DNA of 64,000 nt from Caenorhabditis remanei (taxonomy: Eukaryota; Nematoda; Chromadorea; Rhabditida; Rhabditidae): NCBI RefSeq assembly GCF_010183535.1, contig NC_071330.1, positions 7,855,717-7,919,716 on the forward strand, given 5' to 3'. Under the pieces are notes generated by a model. It was not told the DNA's origin and ran no database searches. It was given only the letters and a program-made list of their open reading frames with translations. Position numbers and translations under genes: made by a program. Of this stretch, positions 42,201-52,365 are shown piece after piece (the stretch's first letter is position 1; every line of letters starts with the position of its first letter).

Positions 42201-45200
42201 GTATAATATAATTTTTATTTTTCTCCGGGCAGCATCTTTGTCTAGACATTGAAATTTCGAGTTTCGAGGTCATAAAGGGATTTTTGGGTCAGCCCAACCA
42301 ACAAAACGTTCAACTTTGAACACCTAAACAATCTGTTTTCATCTCTAATTTCCTTTTCAGTTTTGTGAATGCGTTTGAAGTCTATTCAGGGCTTTATCGT
42401 GTTTTTTCTTCACTTTTTTCCATTTCAAATGGAATGTACATCTCTCAAAAACACAAGTTGAGCAGAAGCGTTTTTCGACATCTCACCCCTTCTCTTTATC
42501 CATTTTTGAATTTCCAACTTACTTTCCAATTGAAAGAAAGATGTCGTCGAAAGTCGGTTTTCAGTTATTTTTTCCAGTCGATATCACGGGTAAGTGGTGT
42601 TCTGAAAAAGAGTCGAGAAAGTATAAAGTTCTTTAAAAAAAACGTCGTCCAGCTCATATGATTTATGCTCATCCTTTGTCGATTTACGTCGGAGCAGAGC
42701 TCCCGAAAATCTGCCACAGGGCACTTTTTTACGTATTTCCCGAAAGTTTTTGCTACGGAAGGCGACAGAATTTTTGTTTTTTTTTTGAAAGTAGAGTTAT
42801 TTTTTGGATGTTTAATCGTCGTATGAAAACGTATAAAAACAGTAAAATATGATCCCTGTGGGTTGAATGAAGACTCATTTTTGTCACTAATAATAATAAT
42901 TTATTGTTCATGATACGAACGGAGAGTTTGAGCTCACCGTGTTAGATACAAAAAGCAAAAATTAAAATATTAGAGTAATTCGATTTAGATGTTTTATCAA
43001 TCTTGTTCTACAAATAAACTGTTATCAGTGACCATGTGAATTTGCACATGAAAATAGAAATATAAGAGAGAGACAGTGAAAGTAAATATGGAAAATGAGG
43101 TAGAAAAGTGAAAAAGCACAGAATGTTTTAGACTGTTTGTGGAACCGGAAGACGATTGTAGAACCCGATTATGTCCAGTTTAATCTTAATTTCTTAACTT
43201 TCCTCTTCTTTCTCGAATTACGAAACGTGCTAGTTTGTACGGGTCATTGTTTTATCAACCGCTTTTCCTAGACCGTTTTTCTATTTACCTCGTATTCGTA
43301 TAGTAGTAATATACATACGTGATAAGTTTTAATTTTAATTTATTGTGACTAAAAGGAAACCAAAAAGATACAAAAGACTAGAAACGATCCCTCACGAGAC
43401 AGTTGTAGATTGTTCCTCCTCCTGATTTTTTCTAATATCATTGGAGCACTTAAAAATGTTTCGTTTTCCGATGTATCCTTCCTGTAATTTGTAGGATAAT
43501 GTCTGTGAGACGTCAGAAGACAAAAAGTACATTTCTGTGAACTCCTCCCACGTTTTACGTGTCTTCACAGTATAAAATATGAGACTATTCAAGTTCAGAT
43601 AAAAACCCTTTTCTTCTCACTTTTAAAAAAAATTTCAGTTTTAATACATGTTTAGTAGATGTTTAACCTAGACTTCTAGCCACTTCTAGCCTTCTCATTC
43701 TATATTTCTTCCTAGAAATCTTATATTTATATCCGGACTAGGAGGTTTATAAATAACTGAATATATAATTTTTCTCTTCCGTTTATCCCTCTTCTCCCTC
43801 ACCTTTTTCCTCCTTTTCAATCACTGCCAAATCCAGAAAGGTGTCAAAAGAAAATAGAAGAGAAGATAGAAGAATAGAAAAAAACAAACGTCGTTTTAGG
43901 CTGCTAAAATCTTATATTTTTCCCTTTTCGCACAATCCATTTTTTACAAATTTATCGCGAAGAGAGTCAGTGAAGGGAGAGGATTAAGGGTTTTGGAAGT
44001 CTGAAAATCTGAAAGAGTCAGAACTGTTACGTCATGGATATCTTGAATGCAAAATGCTAATCCATGAGAATGAAGATCTATAATAGATTGATGTGATATC
44101 TGATAGAGCAGAGAACGTGAACTGGATAGACCCCAATCGGAAGAGCCAGAAACTTGGAACCCCTAAAAATAGATACTTCATCTTGGAATATGTGATATGG
44201 TCCCCAGAAATGAGAAAAGTTAGAAGGGATTGTCTTCTGGAATTCAAAACAATTCCACACACTTTTGAAAATCCGAATGTCCTCGTGTTGACCTCTTTCT
44301 CTGCGACCTTTCTTCTTTTTCTATTTTCAATCCACCCACATGTATGACATTTCAACGTCACCCTCATCATCATCATCATTATTTGGGCGGATTGTTTGTT
44401 TGTTTTTTTAACCCTGTTTTCCCATTTAAATTGGTAGTAGAGCTTCCGGTCCTTCTCGTAGATTGGAGGCGTTTCAAACTCTGCTATCTCGTTTGATTCA
44501 TCCTCCAGCAACCAGTTTACGTAGAGAGACGAATACTGTTATCGAAAGATACAAATGAAAATGTTCAACAAGAAATCGAAGTTCTGAACAAGCATAAAAT
44601 CATGAAATATGAGAAAACTGATCTATGAGATCTTGAACTCTTGTTGTACCTCTTCTTGAAATATGAGTTTTCACAGCTGAAGTTGTCGTTCTCGGATTAC
44701 TGTAGTCTATCGAAGGAACATGTTTCCCCCTACAAGCTTGCTTGATTGAGGGATCTACGTCGATCATTATCAATGTATGGAGATGGGAATTGTGGATGAA
44801 CCACCTGACAGATTCGAAATACATATGCATCATGCTCTGAAACGGAAACTTGTGATCTTCAAGATGTATGCTCATGTCCTCTGTCTTATTTCCAAGATCC
44901 GTGTTCTCTTCGCATTTCTAGAAACAACAATCCATATATTTTGCGTCCATCTCTAATGACTTTTTCGAAAAAGAAAAAGAAGAAAAAGGCGATTCATCTC
45001 AAATTTCAATCGGTGTATGTGGCTTCATTTCATTGCGTGAGAAGTCAACGATGATTCAATCAATAGGAGTCGTTTCAGACATTCTTCCTGAACACTTTCC
45101 GGTCCTCAAAACCAAAAACAAGAGGTCGAAAGAGGAAAATGAGACTTAGAGAGAATGGACGTTTGAGGGGACGTAGACGGCGTCTTCACTGCTTCTGGTC

Positions 45201-48200
45201 GGTGCCTAATTTGTGTGTGGGTCTGACGCGTGAGCCCGTAGAGAGAAGAGAGCAAGAGGAGGAGCAAAAGCAGTAGCACGTCTTCTCTTTTTTCTCTGTC
45301 TGACACCTCTCAAATCAACATAATGTATCGGATTCACAAGAAAAACGGAGAAGAAGAGAGAGGGTGTCAGAAGCAGAGCGCGAGAAAAAGAAAAATAGAA
45401 AAAAAGAAGAAGAAGCTGTATCGTTTTTTGTCTTGAAAATCATCGGGCAAGCTTTCCCTCCTCTTCCTTATTCTATCTTAGGCTGCTAATTTGCCTCATC
45501 CCTATTCTCTTTTTTCCTCTCTCCTATCCCATTCGAGAAGTCCATTCAATTAAAAGAAAAGAAGATGTTCTCTCGAAGAACGACACCTTCTCCATCAATC
45601 ACAACTGCTTCTTCTTCCACATTCTCCATCTCGAACTTGACGAATAATAATGCGACTTCCACTTCGGATTTACCTGCTTCCGCTATTTCTAATATTGTTC
45701 CCCAAATTCCGCCCACCCCACGTCGGGTACCTCCGAAAATTGGACTTTTGCGACATTTGTCTGGGTTTTTGGAGTCGAAAAAAGGTTGGTTATGAGTGAT
45801 TTTCAAGTATTTATCCTTGATTTGGGCTTCCATTGTTCTGAATTTCATCGAAATCAAAAAATCAGTTTTCCACAGTTGTAGCGTTATTTCTTGGTTTTTC
45901 AACACAAATAAGTATATTTAGTCTAAAAATATCATGAACTGCTGATCTCCGATTCCAATTTTGTTTATATTTTTCTTAAAAAGTAAGTGTTGGATTCATC
46001 TACGGATTCATTATTTCTTCGTTAAATTCTTGTGTTTTCTTAATTCTGGTCATTGAAATAATATCAAATAATATTGGGATTACAACATATTGCTTACTCA
46101 TCATGACTCAATATTAAAAGTTTCCATTCGAGAACTCATCATTTCGTCATTTTCCAATTTGAAACATTTCGAATTCCAAAGTACAGATGAGCCCATCGAG
46201 CCATCCTCCCAAAAAAACTTTTTCTTTCCAAAAAATGTAATCGTTTTCCCGTTGTTTCTGTTTCTGCCTCAATCTTGTCTCAATATGTGTGTATTTGTGC
46301 TCACCGAGCTTCTGGTTGCTCACATGAAACACGTATTGCAGAGCCAGAAGAGAAGAAAAGAGAAGAAACAAAGCTTGAAGGTTTTGAAATTGGGAAAAAG
46401 AGCAGAAAAAAGCTAGAAAAAAAGGGGAAATGAAATGAGAAGATATATTTTTTCAGATCTGATGAATGATTGGGAAATCGGTGGAACGCAAAACAAATGG
46501 GTTTGTCCGAGCGATCGACATTTACATTTAAGAGCACAGTAAGTATTTCATAAGAGAAATAAACACAAGAATCTCAGAAGAAGAAGAGAACAGAAGAGAA
46601 TCTCCAGATTTACAGTTTGAGACAGTCATAATTTCAGATTAAAATCAGGATGGTCTGTTCGAACGGCCACAGCGAGATCTCCAACGAATTCAAAAGCTCA
46701 AACAGGATCGATTACAGCTGCAGAACAAGAACATATTCAACGAGTTCTTGCGAAAGCCGAGGAGAGTAAAACTAAGGAACAACAGAGAATCGGGTAAGAT
46801 TGTATTTCTTTACTTTTTGAATGATTTATTCTATGGAATCCTTTAAAGACTCCTCTCGAATTCCAATCTTTCAAAGTTCATCATGAAAAATCTTTGACGA
46901 AATTTCCTGATGTCGTCATCTATTTTATTGAGAAAAAAAGAGAAAAAACATTAGAAATTCTGTGAGGTTTTCGCCAGATTTCTAGACTCTTTTTCTTCAC
47001 ATATCTGAATAAATCATGTGAACAATCCATTGCTTCGAGAGGGAAAATTTCAGTTTTACACGGAGATTTCTCTGAAAATATTGAAAAAAAAAGAACAAAA
47101 AGTATAATTTCAGAAAAATGGTGGATCGTCTGGAGAAAATGAGAAGACGTGCGACAGGAAACGGTGTTACTCATTGTCTTCTCTGTCATACTGAATTCGG
47201 ATTACTCGCTTCGAAAAGCTACGCAGCGATGTGTGTGGATTGTAGAAAAGTGAGATTTGTTGGGTTCATTCTTTGATTTTTCTGCAAACATGGGTTCAAT
47301 TTGAAATCTTTTAATATCAAAATGTACATCTAATCTGTAAAAGCTTCTTTAGTTTATCTTGGATTTTCGTTCATTCCGTTCAATGATTTCACTTCCTCCG
47401 AAGAGCTGTCAAATATTATTTGAAACTACGTAGTGTATATTTTCGGAACGAAAAAAAAGCCGTCTAATCTGAGAAAAAATGAAAACCAAATCCCATAATC
47501 ATCATCACTGTAAAATCCAAGCGCTGTCGAAAATACAGTAACCGAAAATTCGAAAAACCTCAGACATAACCGACAAAACCACTCAATCACCATGTCGTGT
47601 CGGTTTATGAAGTTTAAGAAAAATTTCAATCTTTTTTTTTCTCAGCCAACATTCAATAAACAACAACAAAACCTTACATACAATTTTGCAGTACGTATGC
47701 CAACGAAATTGTGGTGTCGAAACGACGGATGTAAGCCAAACAACTGGAAAAGTGGAAACTGTATTCCTGTGCAAAATATGCTCAGAAGCCAGAGAGGTGG
47801 TTAGTGGTTTCTGCTGGTTGTCCGCGTTTTAAATTCTCTTTATCTGAATGTCTGATTCAGAATGTCCTTTACTGTCCACGTCTACTATCTTTTGATTTCT
47901 TTTTCATGTCTATTCTTTCTCAGTGTTTTTTGGTTTCAACGGTTTCCTGAAAAACCTTTTTTTGCCTTCTTGCTTTCACTCTTTCCCTAAATATGATCAC
48001 CCTTTGTCATACAAAAAGGATTAACATTACTATCCAATATCATTTAACAAAAGGATTTCTATGTTTTTGCAACCCATGTTTGCTTGCCGAAAACTTTGCT
48101 TGGTTGTATTAATTTTTAAATTATTCCAGCTCTGGAAGAAATCTGGCGCATGGTTTTACAAAGAAATGCCAGAATTCCAAAGACCTGATGATCGTCTGCC

Positions 48201-51200
48201 CTATTATACTCCAGTAACTGCAAACGGTTCAGTTCCAAATGCCAACTCATCTTCAACTCCACTATCTGGAACGCCTGCTGCTGGTCCTCAACCAATGACA
48301 ATGCCATCCACGTCATCATGTCAAATGACAACTCCAAAATGGGCATCTCCCGGTGCATCGAATTCAACAGCACCACAAATTACAAATGGTCCAGCGTCTC
48401 CTCTTCCGAATGGAAATAGAAGAAATACTGGAAACGGAGGAATTGATTTCCCCAGGTAAGATTTTCATAAAATTTATAATTTCAATGTATTGAAGTGCTG
48501 TGATTTGAATAGACCCCTCCAAAGTTTCGAACTGAGATTTGTGAATTGCTTCGATTTTGCTAGGAAGCAGATCTTTCAACACTCATTCAGAAATCAACTT
48601 CAAAATCCAAGAGGAATAATACAACATGCATGATTTTTACACCCCAATAGGCTCTAACTCCAATTATTTGTGTTGCTTTTCTTCTTTTTTACCCTGCCTT
48701 TTTTATTTTAAGCTCAAGTCGTCCCAGCATCTGCTCTGTGCTTCAAGCAATCGAACCGCTCGACAGGTTGTTATTTTATTATTTTTTCATCTGTCCTCTG
48801 TTTCTTTGATTCAACCACTAGTTGTATTTCTTCTAAAATCAAAATTCAAGAAATTCAAAGAAAATTGCAGATCGAAGTCTCCACGACCAAGGATTCAACC
48901 AAGATGGGTTAATGAGAAAGTTATGAGTAGCATGTCGGTTGATGACGAAGAAAAAGCAGCGTATGTTCAACATCATATTTTCATGTCTCTGAATTATTGA
49001 ATTTCAGAAGTTCATCCGATGGAGAATCATTCATCCAATCGGGTATTCCACGTCGTCAAATTAACAATAAGACTCCGGTTGCTTCTGCTTCAACGACAAC
49101 ATCTCCAGCTCCTCCACCAACATCAACCACTCCAACTTCTCGAATAGATGCCAATATGGAACGATTCTCTCGTCATACGAATTCCCATAAAAACAAACCG
49201 CTGTACAGTACTGATAGTGAAGACGATTCATCTCCAGAATCTCGTCCATCAACAAGGTCTACTTCTCCACGACATTCTCTAGCAACTCCATCTTCATACG
49301 CTCATGACACGTGTCACGATACATCACTTCCGGATGCAGATACACGTAGCATTGACAGTGGAGGTAACTGCTCAACCTGTCAGTACTTTTTCGGGCATTA
49401 GGACGAAAACACTCTTTGAATTAAGATTTGAACTAATTTATTATTGTTTCAGTTGTCCAATCGGATCATTCGAATCCACAACAATCTGGTCTCACTTGTT
49501 CATCTTCTTCATTGACCCCACTTCAACAACAAACAAATCATGTAGATCATCATCATAGCTCTGGAAGAGGTTCTCCAAGAAGAATCTCTAATTCAGACAG
49601 TGCCACGTCACGAGTAGCTCAAAGTGCATCAGGTAAAACAATGATTCAATAGTACAGTCATCAATACATATATTCCTAAAGGTACCTCCCTCGTCACTCC
49701 TCCACCTCCAATCTCTTCCCGAACAAGTCCGGATCATCGAACATCAAGTCCAATGAATATAATGGAACATAAAACATCAAGTGCCAGCACAGCAAGTAGT
49801 GGTGGAACAAGAAGAGTTGGTTCAGCTGAGCCGACAATCAATAATCATCATTCAACGCATAATAATCATAATCATAATGAAACGAAACGATTAATCACCG
49901 TAAGAAATAACACGATGAAATGGACTGAGCATCTCGAAATTTTCAGCAAACCAGCAGAGCTGAATCTCCGTTAGCGGCTGCTCCAAGTTATTTGAATTCT
50001 CCGGATGAAGATATGAGTTAGTTTTTTTTTGTTTGATTTCAGATATAATTTTCATTTGTAATGGGTCTAGAAACATTTTTACGGTTTTGAGAATGAGAGT
50101 TTTAACGGAGAAAAAGTCGTAGATATTTGTTTGAAATTTATTATTATTATTGTGACTTGGAAATATGGTTTTTATGATTTATTTCGTGGGTTATTTTTGG
50201 TCTTTGCGGTGATTCTTCTAATATTTTTATAATTTCGAATCTAATATGCTTCTTAACCATTTCTAATCCAATTTCAGAGCAACGAACTCGTCGTCGTGAC
50301 GGTGTTGGTCGTATCAATTCTCTTCAACTTAGAACTTCTCTTGATGACGTGGCACCTCCGGTTCCCCCGGTTGCAGTTTCTAAAATGAATGGTCACGTCG
50401 TCACTTCTGAATCCTCCTCCTCCACATCTCATCAAAACCATACTCCAGCTCCCACAACCGTTCCAGTTGTTCTAGAAGAAGAGGAAGAAAAGGCAATCAC
50501 AGCGAGTACTGAATCTGCTTCTGAACCTGGTGCGGTGATTGACCAACGTCTTCTGACGGCAGCGAGCACGTCGCCTGTCGTAGAGTCAAAGCATGCTTCT
50601 CGTCGTGGTTCTCGTGGTGTATTCAGTTGTTTGTTGTGTTTTTCCAGAAAACAACGTTTGTCTTTTTTCTTTATTTCCTTTCATAATTTTTCATTGCCCT
50701 TCCACTAACATCAGTCACTCATAGTCCTTTAGAAATAATCTAAAATTTCTATATCAAGTATTCAGACTATCCCAAATCTATCACTTTTGTTCAAATTTTG
50801 GTTATGACATCTTTCCACTTTTTTGGTTTATAGCACCTGCCTATCCGCAATCCATCTATTTTTCTTATTCCCTAATCTTTTTTCAGGCAGCCTAGGATCA
50901 ATCAGTTTGACACTCACCTATCACTCAGCTGATAAGAAGCTGAAGATCCATTTAATCCGTGCAAAAAATCTCAAAGCAATGGATTCAAACGGATTTTCTG
51001 ATCCATACGTGAAATTTCATCTACTTCCCGGAAATACGAAAGCGACTAAATTGACATCAAAGACAATTGAAAAGACATTAAATCCGGAATGGAATGAAGA
51101 AATGTCATACTATGGAATAACGGAAGAAGATAAAGAGAAAAAAATTCTGTAAGATTCATTGAAACTCATTGTTTGTTCTCATCTTTATTCTCTGTTTTTC

Positions 51201-51961
51201 AGCCGTGTAACAGTACTTGATCGTGATCGAATTGGATCAGATTTCCTCGGAGAGACGAGAATTGCACTCAAGAAATTGAATGATAATGAGATGAAGAAAT
51301 TCAACTTGTATTTGGAAAGTGCACTTCCAGTTCCAGTTCAAACGAAAGAAGAGGAAAATGAGGACAGAGGAAAGATAAATGTTGGATTGCAATATAATAT
51401 TCAACAAGGTAATTTCAGAATATTCACATTTTTCAAGGATCGTGTAGAAGCAGAAAATACTCGTTTGAACAAAGAATGATTCATTCATTTTCAGGATCCC
51501 TATTCATCAATATCAACCGTTGCGTTGAGCTAGTTGGAATGGATTCAACTGGATTCTCTGATCCATATTGTAAAGTTTCTTTGACTCCAATCACGTCGAA
51601 AGCCCATCGAGGCAAGACTTCTACAAAGAAACGAACATTGAATCCAGAATGGAATGAGGTATAATTTCAGATATTTAATTGAAACAATCTGATCATTCAG
51701 CAACTTCAATTCGTTGTTCCATTCAAAGATCTTCCGAAGAAGACACTTCAAATTGGGGTTTATGATCATGATTTGGGTAAACATGATGACTATATCGGTG
51801 AGTTTATCGAGACATTTCCAGGTAAATCTCATTTTTCTTTTAAAGGTGGAATTCTCCTTTCCACGTCAGCAAAAGACGAAAGAGGTCGTCAATGGATTAA
51901 ATGTATCGAAAATCCGGGAACATTGGTTGAAGCGTGGCATCGTCTTGAATTGGATTCGTAG
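27573..51961 (+). CDS. rbf-1: Rabphilin, RAB effector of synaptic vesicle exocytosis (long isoform span)
   Basis: Rabphilin binds GTP-bound RAB-3/RAB-27 on vesicles and phospholipid through two C2 domains. Exons: 27573-27846, 30244-30450, 34622-34672, 46457-46538, 46638-46793, 47114-47249, 47692-47796, 48130-48455, probable 48714-48767, 48871-48960, 49008-49363, 49453-49632, 49682-49899, 49947-50016, 50278-50616, 50887-51148, 51203-51408, 51495-51658, 51701-51797, 51846-51961 (TAG). All phases agree; about 1162 codons. Exons 46457-47796 form the RAB-binding region with a FYVE-like zinc finger (CLLC, CVDC, CQRNC, CKIC), followed by LWKKSGAWFYK as in rabphilins. A Ser/Thr/Pro-rich linker runs to 50616. 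C2A has MDSNGFSDPY and LDRDRIGSD; C2B has MDSTGFSDPY and YDHDLGKHDD, so the calcium-binding aspartates are kept. An in-frame TGA at 27519 fixes the distal ATG. The donor at 50616 could instead be 50607. Confidence 0.93.
27847..30243 (+). other. rbf-1 intron, no nested gene recognised
   Basis: Donor G|GTAAAT, acceptor TTTTTAAG. Open frames inside (for example 28038-28475) lack splice support and known motifs. Confidence 0.6.
30451..34621 (+). other. rbf-1 intron
   Basis: Donor GTGAGT, acceptor TTTTTTATAG. It contains one clear repeat (the foldback at 33144-33539). The longest open frame of the intron, 32436-32972, is rich in Phe/Ser/Lys with no recognisable domain and is not called. Confidence 0.6.
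33144..33539. mobile_element. Foldback / MITE-like element, about 396 bp
   Basis: The left arm (about 33144-33309) and right arm (about 33373-33539) are long imperfect reverse complements, both ending in CAGAGTTGCATGGAAGTAAA or its complement. The shared interior includes CCCTACCAGTAGAC and TACCATCAATACAAC. The loop carries tandem ACTTCCG units (about 33320-33345). There is no coding capacity, so it depends on a transposase elsewhere. No target duplication could be fixed by eye. Confidence 0.8.
34585..34672 (+). CDS. rbf-1: Candidate alternative start exon of rbf-1 (reads through the acceptor of internal exon 34622-34672)
   Basis: The internal exon 34622-34672 (KLSEAFFNAQHGDKI, phase 1 in and out) is preceded without a stop by an ATG at 34585 in the same frame, giving MSNSMLTGSFFIV and then the shared residues. 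The same DNA can therefore serve as an internal exon (acceptor TTTTTTATAG) or as a first exon. Joined to the exon at 46457 it would encode about 1014 residues without the Ser-rich N-terminus. The 5' side is AT-rich with no clear promoter. The exon itself is well supported; the start role is inference. Confidence 0.45.
36241..36271. repeat. (GA)n microsatellite
   Basis: About 15 uninterrupted GA units. A shorter (GA)n followed by (TGGA)n lies at about 39530-39558. Confidence 0.9.
38902..39168. mobile_element. Small inverted-repeat transposon (MITE-like), 267 bp
   Basis: The left end CATAGTTGTCAAGACCCGGG and right end CCTTGACAACTATG are inverted copies (about 14 of 15 bases over the tips), with inner GGGCCGG / GGCCTTCGGGC arms. 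The interior is made of poly-T and AAAATTT-type tracts with no coding potential. Confidence 0.75.
40662..40763 (+). CDS. rbf-1: Candidate short first exon of rbf-1 (5' UTR plus 7 codons)
   Basis: A pyrimidine-rich acceptor (TATTCCTAG at 40653-40661) is followed by an ATG at 40742 encoding MYMNRED plus one base, then a perfect consensus donor GTAAGTTTTT. In-frame stops before the ATG rule out an internal coding exon, so it would be a trans-spliced first exon. Exit phase 1 matches the shared exon at 46457. A CCACGCCCAC box lies about 290 bases upstream of the ATG. The strong donor is the main support; expression is unproven. Confidence 0.35.
43392..45150. other. Coding-like segment inside the rbf-1 intron, strand and model unresolved
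   Basis: Several open pieces with protein-like composition lie here on both strands. Plus strand: acceptor TTTCTAG at 44930 opens a frame to a TAG near 45148 containing DDSSQ-like and ISIGVCGFISLREK segments. Minus strand: frames at about 44927-44600 (from acceptor GTTTCTAG; LIMIDVDPSIK), 44540-44414 (LLEDESNEIAEFETPP), 44260-44078 and 43592-43392 (a terminal Glu-rich tail). The minus frames could chain into a nested antisense gene, but I could not fix all splice phases and recognise no domain. It may be a real nested gene, a decayed one, or chance. Confidence 0.3.
45565..45784 (+). CDS. rbf-1: Alternative first exon of rbf-1 (short isoform)
   Basis: ATG at 45565 opens 73 codons plus one base, starting MFSRRTTPSPSITTASSS, rich in Ser/Thr and then Pro (PPTPRRVPPKIGLLRHLSG), ending at donor G|GTTGGT. 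Phase 1 matches the shared exon at 46457 (DLMNDWEIGG). A strong pyrimidine tract ending CATTCGAG (45530-45537) sits 27 bases before the ATG, as expected for a trans-splice acceptor. The resulting protein is about 1058 residues: zinc finger near 175-230, C2A near 785-905, C2B near 935-1058. Confidence 0.75.
48714..48767 (+). CDS. rbf-1: Probable 54-base cassette exon of rbf-1
   Basis: Between exons 48130-48455 and 48871-48960, acceptor TTTTATTTTAAG and donor AG|GTTGTT bound a 54-base open segment encoding SRPSICSVLQAIEPLDR. It is phase 2 in and out, so skipping keeps the frame. It is called as an exon because the pyrimidine tract, frame and composition all fit. Confidence 0.55.
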
Positions 51962-52156
51962 TTTTATTTTATTAATTTCTTCGATTTCATGGTTTTATTG
52001 TTTTTTACAGGTTTCTACAGGTACTTTTAATGAAATTCGGTAGTTTTTTTGTTTCAATTCATTTTTTTCTACTCAACAGTCCTTCAACATTTCTTCACCA
52101 CTGTTTTCAAACATTTCCCGCAACTTTTTGGTGAATGAATTTTACAAGTTATGACG

Positions 52157-52162
52157 TTTATT
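52157..52162 (-). terminator. isw-1: isw-1 poly(A) signal AATAAA
   Basis: Canonical hexamer on the minus strand 204 bases after the isw-1 stop. It lies to the left of the rbf-1 signal, so the two convergent 3' UTRs overlap if both are used. Confidence 0.55.
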
Positions 52163-52175
52163 TGGGGTCACTGTC

Positions 52176-52181
52176 AATAAA
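52176..52181 (+). terminator. rbf-1: rbf-1 poly(A) signal AATAAA
   Basis: Canonical hexamer 215 bases after the rbf-1 stop codon; no closer AATAAA lies on the plus strand. Confidence 0.7.
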
Positions 52182-52365
52182 ATTAGTCGAAATTAAATGA
52201 GGGAATAGAATATTCAATGCGATAATAAATCAATCAAAGGATGGATAAAAATGATGATAGCCGGAATAAAGTAAGAATGAGATGAGATGTTTTTGAACAG
52301 TAAGACGGGGAGATGGAGATCGACATTACTTACCATTAAGAAAAAAGATTAAAAGCAAGAAATGA

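Larger units (their letters stand above)
34673..45564 (+). other. Large rbf-1 intron / upstream region of the short isoform
   Basis: Donor GTTAGT; the next shared exon is at 46457. The stretch holds a (GA)n run, an inverted-repeat element (38902-39168), a candidate short first exon at 40742, and a coding-like area at 43392-45150. The rest is AT-rich with no supported gene. Confidence 0.55.

Noticed and set aside
51962..52030. Extra 3' splicing of rbf-1 past the TAG using the TTTTTTACAG near 52001-52010
   Set aside because: The continued frame gives a Phe-rich, non-conserved tail, and the C2B domain is already complete at 51961. A 3' UTR intron cannot be excluded.
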